Part shown: piece after piece, positions 1-18,690 of the stretch
How the letters are laid out: the number at the start of each line of letters is the position of its first letter
Position numbering within the stretch: the stretch's first letter is position 1
Assembly: GCA_947095535.1 (NCBI GenBank)
Contig: OX352773.1
Coordinates: 106,096,185-106,160,184 of the forward strand
DNA length: 64,000 bases
Origin: Poecilobothrus nobilitatus
Lineage: Eukaryota; Arthropoda; Insecta; Diptera; Dolichopodidae
Reading direction: 5' to 3'
Notes under the pieces: generated by a model
Told to the model about the DNA's origin: nothing
What the model saw: only the letters and a program-made list of their open reading frames with translations
The model's database searches: none
Translations under genes and position numbers: made by a program

Positions 1-3000
1 TAACAATAACAATAACAATAACAATAACAATAACAATAACAATAACAATAACAATAACAATAACAATAACAATAACAATAACAATAACAATAACAATAAC
101 AATAACAATAACAATAACAATAACAATAACAATAACAATAACAATAACAATAACAATAACAATAACAATAACAATAACAATAACAATAACAATAACAATA
201 ACAATAACAATAACAATAACAATAACAATAACAATAACAATAACAATAACAATAACAATAACAATAACAATAACAATAACAATAACAATAACAATAACAA
301 TAACAATAACAATAACAATAACAATAACAATAACAATAACAATAACAATAACAATAACAATAACAATAACAATAACAATAACAATAACAATAACAATAAC
401 AATAACAATAACAATAACAATAACAATAACAATAACAATAACAATAACAATAACAATAACAATAACAATAACAATAACAATAACAATAACAATAACAATA
501 ACAATAACAATAACAATAACAATAACAATAACAATAACAATAACAATAACAATAACAATAACAATAACAATAACAATAACAATAACAATAACAATAACAA
601 TAACAATAACAATAACAATAACAATAACAATAACAATAACAATAACAATAACAATAACAATAACAATAACAATAACAATAACAATAACAATAACAATAAC
701 AATAACAATAACAATAACAATAACAATAACAATAACAATAACAATAACAATAACAATAACAATAACAATAACAATAACAATAACAATAACAATAACAATA
801 ACAATAACAATAACAATAACAATAACAATAACAATAACAATAACAATAACAATAACAATAACAATAACAATAACAATAACAATAACAATAACAATAACAA
901 TAACAATAACAATAACAATAACAATAACAATAACAATAACAATAACAATAACAATAACAATAACAATAACAATAACAATAACAATAACAATAACAATAAC
1001 AATAACAATAACAATAACAATAACAATAACAATAACAATAACAATAACAATAACAATAACAATAACAATAACAATAACAATAACAATAACAATAACAATA
1101 ACAATAACAATAACAATAACAATAACAATAACAATAACAATAACAATAACAATAACAATAACAATAACAATAACAATAACAATAACAATAACAATAACAA
1201 TAACAATAACAATAACAATAACAATAACAATAACAATAACAATAACAATAACAATAACAATAACAATAACAATAACAATAACAATAACAATAACAATAAC
1301 AATAACAATAACAATAACAATAACAATAACAATAACAATAACAATAACAATAACAATAACAATAACAATAACAATAACAATAACAATAACAATAACAATA
1401 ACAATAACAATAACAATAACAATAACAATAACAATAACAATAACAATAACAATAACAATAACAATAACAATAACAATAACAATAACAATAACAATAACAA
1501 TAACAATAACAATAACAATAACAATAACAATAACAATAACAATAACAATAACAATAACAATAACAATAACAATAACAATAACAATAACAATAACAATAAC
1601 AATAACAATAACAATAACAATAACAATAACAATAACAATAACAATAACAATAACAATAACAATAACAATAACAATAACAATAACAATAACAATAACAATA
1701 ACAATAACAATAACAATAACAATAACAATAACAATAACAATAACAATAACAATAACAATAACAATAACAATAACAATAACAATAACAATAACAATAACAA
1801 TAACAATAACAATAACAATAACAATAACAATAACAATAACAATAACAATAACAATAACAATAACAATAACAATAACAATAACAATAACAATAACAATAAC
1901 AATAACAATAACAATAACAATAACAATAACAATAACAATAACAATAACAATAACAATAACAATAACAATAACAATAACAATAACAATAACAATAACAATA
2001 ACAATAACAATAACAATAACAATAACAATAACAATAACAATAACAATAACAATAACAATAACAATAACAATAACAATAACAATAACAATAACAATAACAA
2101 TAACAATAACAATAACAATAACAATAACAATAACAATAACAATAACAATAACAATAACAATAACAATAACAATAACAATAACAATAACAATAACAATAAC
2201 AATAACAATAACAATAACAATAACAATAACAATAACAATAACAATAACAATAACAATAACAATAACAATAACAATAACAATAACAATAACAATAACAATA
2301 ACAATAACAATAACAATAACAATAACAATAACAATAACAATAACAATAACAATAACAATAACAATAACAATAACAATAACAATAACAATAACAATAACAA
2401 TAACAATAACAATAACAATAACAATAACAATAACAATAACAATAACAATAACAATAACAATAACAATAACAATAACAATAACAATAACAATAACAATAAC
2501 AATAACAATAACAATAACAATAACAATAACAATAACAATAACAATAACAATAACAATAACAATAACAATAACAATAACAATAACAATAACAATAACAATA
2601 ACAATAACAATAACAATAACAATAACAATAACAATAACAATAACAATAACAATAACAATAACAATAACAATAACAATAACAATAACAATAACAATAACAA
2701 TAACAATAACAATAACAATAACAATAACAATAACAATAACAATAACAATAACAATAACAATAACAATAACAATAACAATAACAATAACAATAACAATAAC
2801 AATAACAATAACAATAACAATAACAATAACAATAACAATAACAATAACAATAACAATAACAATAACAATAACAATAACAATAACAATAACAATAACAATA
2901 ACAATAACAATAACAATAACAATAACAATAACAATAACAATAACAATAACAATAACAATAACAATAACAATAACAATAACAATAACAATAACAATAACAA

Positions 3001-6000
3001 TAACAATAACAATAACAATAACAATAACAATAACAATAACAATAACAATAACAATAACAATAACAATAACAATAACAATAACAATAACAATAACAATAAC
3101 AATAACAATAACAATAACAATAACAATAACAATAACAATAACAATAACAATAACAATAACAATAACAATAACAATAACAATAACAATAACAATAACAATA
3201 ACAATAACAATAACAATAACAATAACAATAACAATAACAATAACAATAACAATAACAATAACAATAACAATAACAATAACAATAACAATAACAATAACAA
3301 TAACAATAACAATAACAATAACAATAACAATAACAATAACAATAACAATAACAATAACAATAACAATAACAATAACAATAACAATAACAATAACAATAAC
3401 AATAACAATAACAATAACAATAACAATAACAATAACAATAACAATAACAATAACAATAACAATAACAATAACAATAACAATAACAATAACAATAACAATA
3501 ACAATAACAATAACAATAACAATAACAATAACAATAACAATAACAATAACAATAACAATAACAATAACAATAACAATAACAATAACAATAACAATAACAA
3601 TAACAATAACAATAACAATAACAATAACAATAACAATAACAATAACAATAACAATAACAATAACAATAACAATAACAATAACAATAACAATAACAATAAC
3701 AATAACAATAACAATAACAATAACAATAACAATAACAATAACAATAACAATAACAATAACAATAACAATAACAATAACAATAACAATAACAATAACAATA
3801 ACAATAACAATAACAATAACAATAACAATAACAATAACAATAACAATAACAATAACAATAACAATAACAATAACAATAACAATAACAATAACAATAACAA
3901 TAACAATAACAATAACAATAACAATAACAATAACAATAACAATAACAATAACAATAACAATAACAATAACAATAACAATAACACAATAACAATAACAATA
4001 ACAATAACAATAACAATAACAATAACAATAACAATAACAATAGCAATAGCAATAGCAATAGCAATAACAATAACAATAACAATAACAATAACAATAACAA
4101 TAACAATAACAATAACAATAACAATAACAATAACAATAACAATAACAATAGCAATAGCAATAGCAATAGCAATAACAATAACAATAACAATAACAATAAC
4201 AATAACAATAACAATAACAATAACAATAACAATAACAATAACAATAACAATAACAATAACAATAACAATAACAATAACAATAACAATAACAATAACAATA
4301 ACAATAACAATAACAATAACAATAACAATAACAATAACAATAACAATAACAATAACAATAACAATAACAATAACAATAACAATAACAATAACAATAACAA
4401 TAACAATAACAATAACAATAACAATAACAATAACAATAACAATAACAATAACAATAACAATAACAATAACAATAACAATAACAATAACAATAACAATAAC
4501 AATAACAATAACAATAACAATAACAATAACAATAACAATAACAATAACAATAACAATAACAATACAATAGCAATAGCAATAGCAATAGCAATAGCAATAA
4601 CAATAACAATAACAATAACAATAACAATAACAATAACAATAACAATAACAATAACAATAACAATAACAATAACAATAACAATAACAATAACAATAACAAT
4701 AACAATAACAATAACAATAACAATAACAATAACAATAACAATAACAATAACAATAACAATAACAATAACAATAACAATAACAATAACAATAACAATAACA
4801 ATAACAATAACAATAACAATAACAATAACAATAACAATAACAATAACAATAACAATAACAATAACAATAACAATAACAATAACAATAACAATAACAATAA
4901 CAATAACAATAACAATAACAATAACAATAACAATAACAATAACAATAACAATAACAATAACAATAACAATAACAATAACAATAACAATAACAATAACAAT
5001 AACAATAACAATAACAATAACAATAACAATAACAATAACAATAACAATAACAATAACAATAACAATAACAATAACAATAACAATAACAATAACAATAACA
5101 ATAACAATAACAATAACAATAACAATAACAATAACAATAACAATAACAATAACAATAACAATAACAATAACAATAACAATAACAATAACAATAACAATAA
5201 CAATAACAATAACAATAACAATAACAATAACAATAACAATAACAATAACAATAACAATAACAATAACAATAACAATAACAATACATAACAATAACAATAA
5301 CAATAACAATAACAATAACAATAACAATAACAATAACAATAACAATAACAATAACAATAACAATAACAATAACAATAACAATAACAATAACAATAACAAT
5401 AACAATAACAATAACAATAACAATAACAATAACAATAACAATAACAATAACAATAACAATAACAATAACAATAACAATAACAATAACAATAACAATAACA
5501 ATAACAATAACAATAACAATAACAATAACAATAACAATAACAATAACAATAACAATAACAATAACAATAACAATAACAATAACAATAACAATAACAATAA
5601 CAATAACAATAACAATAACAATAACAATAACAATAACAATAACAATAACAATAACAATAACAATAACAATAACAATAACAATAACAATAACAATAACAAT
5701 AACAATAACAATAACAATAACAATAACAATAACAATAACAATAACAATAACAATAACAATAACAATAACAATAACAATAACAATAACAATAACAATAACA
5801 ATAACAATAACAATAACAATAACAATAACAATAACAATAACAATAACAATAACAATAACAATAACAATAACAATAACAATAACAATAACAATAACAATAA
5901 CAATAACAATAACAATAACAATAACAATAACAAACAATAACAATAACAATAACAATAACAATAACAATAACAATAACAATAACAATAACAATAACAATAA

Positions 6001-9000
6001 CAATAACAATAACAATAACAATAACAATAACAATAACAATAACAATAACAATAACAATAACAATAACAATAACAATAACAATAACAATAACAATAACAAT
6101 AACAATAACAATAACAATAACAATAACAATAACAATAACAATAACAATAACAATAACAATAACAATAACAATAACAATAACAATAACAATAACAATAACA
6201 ATAACAATAACAATAACAATAACAATAACAATAACAATAACAATAACAATAACAATAACAATAACAATAACAATAACAATAACAATAACAATAACAATAA
6301 CAATAACAATAACAATAACAATAACAATAACAATAACAATAACAATAACAATAACAATAACAATAACAATAACAATAACAATAACAATAACAATAACAAT
6401 AACAATAACAATAACAATAACAATAACAATAACAATAACAATAACAATAACAATAACAATAACAATAACAATAACAATAACAATAACAATAACAATAACA
6501 ATAACAATAACAATAACAATAACAATAACAATAACAATAACAATAACAATAACAATAACAATAACAATAACAATAACAATAACAATAACAATAACAATAA
6601 CAATAACAATAACAATAACAATAACAATAACAATAACAATAACAATAACAATAACAATAACAATAACAATAACAATAACAATAACAATAACAATAACAAT
6701 AACAATAACAATAACAATAACAATAACAATAACAATAACAATAACAATAACAATAACAATAACAATAACAATAACAATAACAATAACATAACAATAACAA
6801 TAACAATAACAATAACAATAACAATAACAATAACAATAACAATAACAATAACAATAACAATAACAATAACAATAACAATAACAATACAATAACAATAACA
6901 ATAACAATAACAATAACAATAACAATAACAATAACAATAACAATAACAATAACAATAACAATAACAATAACATAACAATAACAATAACAATAACAATAAC
7001 ATAACAATAACAATAACAATAACAATAACAATAACAATAACAATAACAATAACAATAACAATAACAATAACAATAACAATAACAATAACAATAACAATAA
7101 CAATAACAATAACAATAACAATAACAATAACAATAACAATAACAATAACAATAACAATAACAATAACAATAACAATAACAATAACAATAACAATAACAAT
7201 AACAATAACAATAACAATAACAATAACAATAACAATAACAATAACAATAACAATAACAATAACAATAACAATAACAATAACAATAACAATAACAATAACA
7301 ATAACAATAACATAACAATAACAATAACAATAACAATAACAATAACAATAACAATAACAATAACAATAACAATAACAATAACAATAACAATAACAATAAC
7401 AATAACAATAACAATAACAATAACAATAACAATAACAATAACAATAACAATAACAATAACAATAACAATAACAATAACAATAACAATAACAATAACAATA
7501 ACAATAACAATAACAATAACAATAACAATAACAATAACAATAACAATAACAATAACAATAACAATAACAATAACAATAACAATAACAATAACAATAACAA
7601 TAACAATAACAATAACAATAACAATAACAATAACAATAACAATAACAATAACAATAACAATAACAATAACAATAACAATAACAATAACAATAACAATAAC
7701 AATAACAATAACAATAACAATAACAATAACAATAACAATAACAATAACAATAACAATAACAATAACAATAACAATAACAATAACAATAACAATAACAATA
7801 ACAATAACAATAACAATAACAATAACAATAACAATAACAATAACAATAACAATAACAATAACAATAACAATAACAATAACAATAACAATAACAATAACAA
7901 TAACAATAACAATAACAATAACAATAACAATAACAATAACAATAACAATAACAATAACAATAACAATAACAATAACAATAACAATAACAATAACAATAAC
8001 AATAACAATAACAATAACAATAACAATAACAATAACAATAACAATAACAATAACAATAACAATAACAATAACAATAACAATAACAATAACAATAACAAAT
8101 AACAATAACAATAACAATAACAATAACAATAACAATAACAATAACAATAACAATAACAATAACAATAACAATAACAATAACAATAACAATAACAATAACA
8201 ATAACAATAACAATAACAATAACAATAACAATAACAATAACAATAACAATAACAATAACAATAACAATAACAATAACAATAACAATAACAATAACAATAA
8301 CAATAACAATAACAATAACAATAACAATAACAATAACAATAACAATAACAATAACAATAACAATAACAATAACAATAACAATAACAATAACAATAACAAT
8401 AACAATAACAATAACAATAACAATAACAATAACAATAACAATAACAATAACAATAACAAAAACAATAACAATAACAATAACAATAACAATAACAATAACA
8501 ATAACAATAACAATAACAATAACAATAACAATAACAATAACAATAACAATAACAATAACAATAACAATAACAATAACAATAACAATAACAATAACAATAA
8601 CAATAACAATAACAATAACAATAACAATAACAATAACAATAACAATAACAATAACAATAACAATAACAATAACAATAACAATAACATAACAATAACAATA
8701 ACAATAACAATAACAATAACAATAACAATAACAATAACAATAACAATAACAATAACAATAACAATAACAATAACAATAACAATAACAATAACAATAACAA
8801 TAACAATAACAATAACAATAACAATAACAATAACAATAACAATAACAATAACAATAACAATAACAATAACAATAACAATAACAATAACAATAACAATAAC
8901 AATAACAATAACAATAACAATAACAATAACAATAACAATAACAATAACAATAACAATAACATAACAATAACAATAACAATAACAATAACAATAACAATAA

Positions 9001-12000
9001 CAATAACAATAACAATAACAATAACAATAACAATAACAATAACAATAACAATAACAATAACAATAACAATAACAATAACAATAACAATAACAATAACAAT
9101 AACAATAACAATAACAATAACAATAACAATAACAATAACAATAACAATAACAATAACAATAACAATAACAATAACAATAACAATAACAATAACAATAACA
9201 ATAACAATAACAATAACAATAACAATAACAATAACAATAACAATAACAATAACAATAACAATAACAATAACAATAACAATAACAATAACAATAACAATAA
9301 CAATAACAATAACAATAACAATAACAATAACAATAACAATAACAATAACAATAACAATAACAATAACAATAACAAAAACAATAACAATAACAATAACAAT
9401 ACAATAACAATAACAATAACAATAACAATAACAATAACAATAACAATAACAATAACAATAACAATAACAATAACAATAACAATAACAATAACAATAACAT
9501 AACAATAACAATAACAATAACAATAACAATAACAATAACAATAACAATAACAATAACAATAACAATAACAATAACAATAACAATAACAATAACAATAACA
9601 ATAACAATAACAATAACAATAACAATAACAATAACAATAACAATAACAATAACAATAACAATAACAATAACAATAACAATAACAATAACAATAACAATAA
9701 CAATAACAATAACAATAAACAATAACAATAACAATAACAATAACAATAACAATAACAATAACAATAACAATAACAATAACAATAACAATAACAATAACAA
9801 TAACAATAACAATAACAATAACAATAACAATAACAATAACAATAACAATAACAATAACAATAACAATAACAATAACAATAACAATTACAATAACAATTAC
9901 AATAACAATACAATAACAATAACAATAACAATAACAATAACAATAACAATAACAATAACAATAACAATAACAATAACAATAACAATAACAATAACAATAA
10001 CAATAACAATAACAATAACAATAACAATAACAATAACAATAACAATAACAATAACAATAACAATAACAATAACAATAACAATAACAATAACAATAACAAT
10101 AACAATAACAATAACAATAACAATAACAATAACAATAACAATAACAATAACAATAACAATAACAATAACAATAACAATAACAATACAATAGCAATAACAA
10201 TAACAATAACAATAACAATAACAATAACAATAACAATAACAATAACAATAACAATAACAATAACAATAACAATAACAATAACAATAACAATAACAATAAC
10301 AATAACAATAACAATAACAATAACAATAACAATAACAATAACAATAACAATAACAATAACAATAACAATAACAATAACAATAACAATAACAATAACAATA
10401 ACAATAACAATAACAATAACAATAACAATAACAATAACAATAACAATAACAATAACAATAACAATAACAATAACAATAACAATAACAATAACAATAACAA
10501 TAACAATAACAATAACAATAACAATAACAATAACAATAACAATAACAATAACAATAACAATAACAATAACAATAACAATAACAATAACAATAACAATAAC
10601 AATAACAATAACAATAACAATAACAATAACAATAACAATAACAATAACAATAACAATAACAATAACAATAGCAATAGCAATAACAATAACAATAACAATA
10701 ACAATAACAATAACAATAACAATAACAATAACAATAACAATAACAATAACAATAACAATAACAATAACAATAACAATAACAATAACAATAACAATAACAA
10801 TAACAATAACAATAACAATAACAATAACAATAACAATAACAATAACAATAACAATAACAATAACAATAACAATAACAATAACAATAACAATAACAATAAC
10901 AATAACAATAACAATAACAATAACAATAACAATAACAATAACAATAACAATAACAATAACAATAACAATAACAATAACAATAACAATAACAATAACAATA
11001 ACAATAACAATAACAATAACAATAACAATAACAATAACAATAACAATAACAATAACAATAACAATAACAATAACAATAACAATAACAATAACAATAACAA
11101 TAACAATAACAATAACAATAACAATAACAATAACAATAACAATAACAATAACAATAACAATAACAATAACAATAACAATAACAATAACAATAACAATAAC
11201 AATAACAATAACAATAACAATAACAATAACAATAACAATAACAATAACAATAACAATAACAATAACAATAACAATAACAATAACAATAACAATAACAATA
11301 ACAATAACAATAACAATAACAATAACAATAACAATAACAATAACAATAACAATAACAATAACAATAACAATAACAATAACAATAACAATAACAATAACAA
11401 TAACAATAACAATAACAATAACAATAACAATAACAATAACAATAACAATAACAATAACAATAACAATAACAATAACAATAACAATAACAATAACAATAAC
11501 AATAACAATAACAATAACAATAACAATAACAATAACAATAACAATAACAATAACAATAACAATAACAATAACAATAACAATAACAATAACAATAACAATA
11601 ACAATAACAATAACAATAACAATAACAATAACAATAACAATAACAATAACAATAACAATAACAATAACAATAACAATAACAATAACAATAACAATAACAA
11701 TAACAATAACAATAACAATAACAATAACAATAACAATAACAATAACAATAACAATAACAATAACAATAACAATAACAATAACAATAACAATAACAATAAC
11801 AATAACAATAACAATAACAATAACAATAACAATAACAATAACAATAACAATAACAATAACAATAACAATAACAATAACAATAACAATAACAATAACAATA
11901 ACAATAACAATAACAATAACAATAACAATAACAATAACAATAACAATAACAATAACAATAACAATAACAATAACAATAACAATAACAATAACAATAACAA

Positions 12001-15000
12001 TAACAATAACAATAACAATAACAATAACAATAACAATAACAATAACAATAACAATAACAATAACAATAACAATAACAATAACAATAACAATAACAATAAC
12101 AATAACAATAACAATAACAATAACAATAACAATAACAATAACAATAACAATAACAATAACAATAACAATAACAATAACAATAACAATAACAATAACAATA
12201 ACAATAACAATAACAATAACAATAACAATAACAATAACAATAACAATAACAATAACAATAACAATAACAATAACAATAACAATAACAATAACAATAACAA
12301 TAACAATAACAATAACAATAACAATAACAATAACAATAACAATAACAATAACAATAACAATAACAATAACAATAACAATAACAATAACAATAACAATAAC
12401 AATAACAATAACAATAACAATAACAATAACAATAACAATAACAATAACAATAACAATAACAATAACAATAACAATAACAATAACAATAACAATAACAATA
12501 ACAATAACAATAACAATAACAATAACAATAACAATAACAATAACAATAACAATAACAATAACAATAACAATAACAATAACAATAACAATAACAATAACAA
12601 TAACAATAACAATAACAATAACAATAACAATAACAATAACAATAACAATAACAATAACAATAACAATAACAATAACAATAACAATAACAATAACAATAAC
12701 AATAACAATAACAATAACAATAACAATAACAATAACAATAACAATAACAATAACAATAACAATAACAATAACAATAACAATAACAATAACAATAACAATA
12801 ACAATAACAATAACAATAACAATAACAATAACAATAACAATAACAATAACAATAACAATAACAATAACAATAACAATAACAATAACAATAACAATAACAA
12901 TAACAATAACAATAACAATAACAATAACAATAACAATAACAATAACAATAACAATAACAATAACAATAACAATAACAATAACAATAACAATAACAATAAC
13001 AATAACAATAACAATAACAATAACAATAACAATAACAATAACAATAACAATAACAATAACAATAACAATAACAATAACAATAACAATAACAATAACAATA
13101 ACAATAACAATAACAATAACAATAACAATAACAATAACAATAACAATAACAATAACAATAACAATAACAATAACAATAACAATAACAATAACAATAACAA
13201 TAACAATAACAATAACAATAACAATAACAATAACAATAACAATAACAATAACAATAACAATAACAATAACAATAACAATAACAATAACAATAACAATAAC
13301 AATAACAATAACAATAACAATAACAATAACAATAACAATAACAATAACAATAACAATAACAATAACAATAACAATAACAATAACAATAACAATAACAATA
13401 ACAATAACAATAACAATAACAATAACAATAACAATAACAATAACAATAACAATAACAATAACAATAACAATAACAATAACAATAACAATAACAATAACAA
13501 TAACAATAACAATAACAATAACAATAACAATAACAATAACAATAACAATAACAATAACAATAACAATAACAATAACAATAACAATAACAATAACAATAAC
13601 AATAACAATAACAATAACAATAACAATAACAATAACAATAACAATAACAATAACAATAACAATAACAATAACAATAACAATAACAATAACAATAACAATA
13701 ACAATAACAATAACAATAACAATAACAATAACAATAACAATAACAATAACAATAACAATAACAATAACAATAACAATAACAATAACAATAACAATAACAA
13801 TAACAATAACAATAACAATAACAATAACAATAACAATAACAATAACAATAACAATAACAATAACAATAACAATAACAATAACAATAACAATAACAATAAC
13901 AATAACAATAACAATAACAATAACAATAACAATAACAATAACAATAACAATAACAATAACAATAACAATAACAATAACAATAACAATAACAATAACAATA
14001 ACAATAACAATAACAATAACAATAACAATAACAATAACAATAACAATAACAATAACAATAACAATAACAATAACAATAACAATAACAATAACAATAACAA
14101 TAACAATAACAATAACAATAACAATAACAATAACAATAACAATAACAATAACAATAACAATAACAATAACAATAACAATAACAATAACAATAACAATAAC
14201 AATATAACAATAACAATAACAATAACAATAACAATAACAATAACAATAACAATAACAATAACAATAACAATAACAATAACAATAACAATAACAATAACAA
14301 TAACAATAACAATAACAATAACAATAACAATAACAATAACAATAACAATAACAATAACAATAACAATAACAATAACAATAACAATAACAATAACAATAAC
14401 AATAACAATAACAATAACAATAACAATAACAATAACAATAACAATAACAATAACAATAACAATAACAATAACAATAACAATAACAATAACAATAACAATA
14501 ACAATAACAATAACAATAACAATAACAATAACAATAACAATAACAATAACAATAACAATAACAATAACAATAACAATAACAATAACAATAACAATAACAA
14601 TAACAATAACAATAACAATAACAATAACAATAACAATAACAATAACAATAACAATAACAATAACAATAACAATAACAATAACAATAACAATAACAATAAC
14701 AATAACAATAACAATAACAATAACAATAACAATAACAATAACAATAACAATAACAATAACAATAACAATAACAATAACAATAACAATAACAATAACAATA
14801 ACAATAACAATAACAATAACAATAACAATAACAATAACAATAACAATAACAATAACAATAACAATAACAATAACAATAACAATAACAATAACAATAACAA
14901 TAACAATAACAATAACAATAACAATAACAATAACAATAACAATAACAATAACAATAACAATAACAATAACAATAACAATAACAATAACAATAACAATAAC

Positions 15001-18000
15001 AATAACAATAACAATAACAATAACAATAACAATAACAATAACAATAACAATAACAATAACAATAACAATAACAATAATAACAATAACAATAACAATAACA
15101 ATAACAATAACAATAACAATAACAATAACAATAGCAATAACAATAACAATAACAATAACAATAACAATAACAATAACAATAACAATAACAATAACAATAA
15201 CAGTAACAGTAACAATAACAATAACAATAACAATAACAATAACAATAACAGTAACAATAACAGTAACAATAACAATAACAATAACAATAACAATAACAAT
15301 AACAATAACAATAACAATAACAATAACAATATCAATAACAATAACAATAACAATAACAATAACAATAACAATAACAATAACAATAACGATAACAATAACA
15401 ATAACAATAACAATAACAATAACAATGACAATAACAATAACAATAACAATAACAATAACAATAACAATAACAATAACAATAACAATAACAATAACAATAA
15501 CAATAACAATAACAATAACAATAACAATAACAATAACAATAACAATAACAATAACAATAACAATAACAATAACAATAACAATAACAATAACAATAACAAT
15601 AACAATAACAATAACAATAACAATAACAATAACAATAACAATAACAATAACAATAACAATAACAATAACAATAACAATAACAATAACAATAACAATAACA
15701 ATAACAATAACAATAACAATAACAATAACAATAACAATAACAATAACAATAACAATAACAATAACAATAACAATAACAATAACAATAACAATAACAATAA
15801 CAATAACAATAACAATAACAATAACAATAACAATAACAATAACAATAACAATAACAATAACAATAACAATAACAATAACAATAACAATAACAATAACAAT
15901 AACAATAACAATAACAATAACAATAACAATAACAATAACAATAACAATAACAATAACAATAACAATAACAATAACAATAACAATAACAATAACAATAACA
16001 ATAACAATAACAATAACAATAACAATAACAATAACAATAACAATAACAATAACAATAACAATAACAATAACAATAACAATAACAATAACAATAACAATAA
16101 CAATAACAATAACAATAACAATAACAATAACAATAACAATAACAATAACAATAACAATAACAATAACAATAACAATAACAATAACAATAACAATAACAAT
16201 AACAATAACAATAACAATAACAATAACAATAACAATAACAATAACAATAACAATAACAATAACAATAACAATAACAATAACAATAACAATAACAATAACA
16301 ATAACAATAACAATAACAATAACAATAACAATAACAATAACAATAACAATAACAATAACAATAACAATAACAATAACAATAACAATAACAATAACAATAA
16401 CAATAACAATAACAATAACAATAACAATAACAATAACAATAACAATAACAATAACAATAACAATAACAATAACAATAACAATAACAATAACAATAACAAT
16501 AACAATAACAATAACAATAACAATAACAATAACAATAACAATAACAATAACAATAACAATAACAATAACAATAACAATAACAATAACAATAACAATAACA
16601 ATAACAATAACAATAACAATAACAATAACAATAACAATAACAATAACAATAACAATAACAATAACAATAACAATAACAATAACAATAACAATAACAATAA
16701 CAATAACAATAACAATAACAATAACAATAACAATAACAATAACAATAACAATAACAATAACAATAACAATAACAATAACAATAACAATAACAATAACAAT
16801 AACAATAACAATAGCAATAACAATAACAATAACAATAACAATAACAATAACAATAACAATAGCAATAACAATAACAATAACAATAACAATAACAATAACA
16901 ATAGCAATAGCAATAACAATAACAATAACAATAACAATAACAATAACAATAACAATAACAATAACAATAACAATAACAATAACAATAACAATAACAATAA
17001 AAATAAAAATAACAATTACAATTACAATAACAATAACAATAACAATAACAATAACAATAACAATAACAATAACAATAACAATAACAATAACAATAACAAT
17101 AACAATAACAATAACAATAACAATAACAATAACAATAACAATAACAATAACAATAACAATAACAATAACAATAACAATAACAATAACAATAACAATAACA
17201 ATAACAATAACAATAACAATAACAATAACAATAACAATAACAATAACAATAACAATAACAATAACAATAACAATAACAATAACAATAACAATAACAATAA
17301 CAATAACAATAACAATAACAATAACAATAACAATAACAATAACAATAACAATAACAATAACAATAACAATAACAATAACAATAACAATAACAATAACAAT
17401 AACAATAACAATAACAATAACAATAACAATAACAATAACAATAACAATAACAATAACAATAACAATAACAATAACAATAACAATAACAATAACAATAACA
17501 ATAACAATAACAATAACAATAACAATAACAATAACAATAACAATAACAATAACAATAACAATAACAATAACAATAACAATAACAATAACAATAACAATAA
17601 CAATAACAATAACAATAACAATAACAATAACAATAACAATAACAATAACAATAACAATAACAATAACAATAACAATAACAATAACAATAACAATAACAAT
17701 AACAATAACAATAACAATAACAATAACAATAACAATAACAATAACAATAACAATAACAATAACAATAACAATAACAATAACAATAACAATAACAATAACA
17801 ATAACAATAACAATAACAATAACAATAACAATAACAATAACAATAACAATAACAATAACAATAACAATAACAATAACAATAACAATAACAATAACAATAA
17901 CAATAACAATAACAATAACAATAACAATAACAATAACAATAACAATAACAATAACAATAACAATAACAATAACAATAACAATAACAATAACAATAACAAT

Positions 18001-18690
18001 AACAATAACAATAACAATAACAATAACAATAACAATAACAATAACAATAACAATAACAATAACAATAACAATAACAATAACAATAACAATAACAATAACA
18101 ATAACAATAACAATAACAATAACAATAACAATAACAATAACAATAACAATAACAATAACAATAACAATAACAATAACAATAACAATAACAATAACAATAA
18201 CAATAACAATAACAATAACAATAACAATAACAATAACAATAACAATAACAATAACAATAACAATAACAATAACAATAACAATAACAATAACAATAACAAT
18301 AACAATAACAATAACAATAACAATAACAATAACAATAACAATAACAATAACAATAACAATAACAATAACAATAACAATAACAATAACAATAACAATAACA
18401 ATAACAATAACAATAACAATAACAATAACAATAACAATAACAATAACAATAACAATAACAATAACAATAACAATAACAATAACAATAACAATAACAATAA
18501 CAATAACAATAACAATAACAATAACAATAACAATAACAATAACAATAACAATAACAATAACAATAACAATAACAATAACAATAACAATAACAATAACAAT
18601 AACAATAACAATAACAATAACAATAACAATAACAATAACAATAACAATAACAATAACAATAACAATAACAATAACAATGACAATAACAAT
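1..18690. repeat. Giant (TAACAA)n hexanucleotide array
   Basis: A single 6-bp unit, TAACAA (TTGTTA on the other strand), repeats for about 3,100 copies from the window edge to 18690, so the true array is longer. Three blocks look uninterrupted: 1 to about 3982, about 10690 to 14203, and about 17040 to 18675. Between them are one- or two-base slips that change phase (for example near 3984, 5284, 5932, 6788, 8098, 9718, 14204) and clusters of TAGCAA variants (near 4042, 4150, 4565, 10670, 16860-16910), plus a more degenerate patch at 15070-15430 with CAGTAA units. Several frames lack stops, giving very long artificial poly-Leu, Tyr-Cys and Ile-Thr readings that are not genes. It is not the TTAGG insect telomere repeat. 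Pattern and extent are direct observation. Confidence 0.99.

Noticed and set aside
1..18690. Telomeric repeat
   Set aside because: The unit TAACAA/TTGTTA does not match TTAGG or the known variants, and the array is bordered by a LINE fragment inside a transposon-rich region. A subtelomeric place cannot be excluded.
1..18690. CRISPR array
   Set aside because: There are no spacers; the unit is 6 bp and continuous. The genome is eukaryotic.
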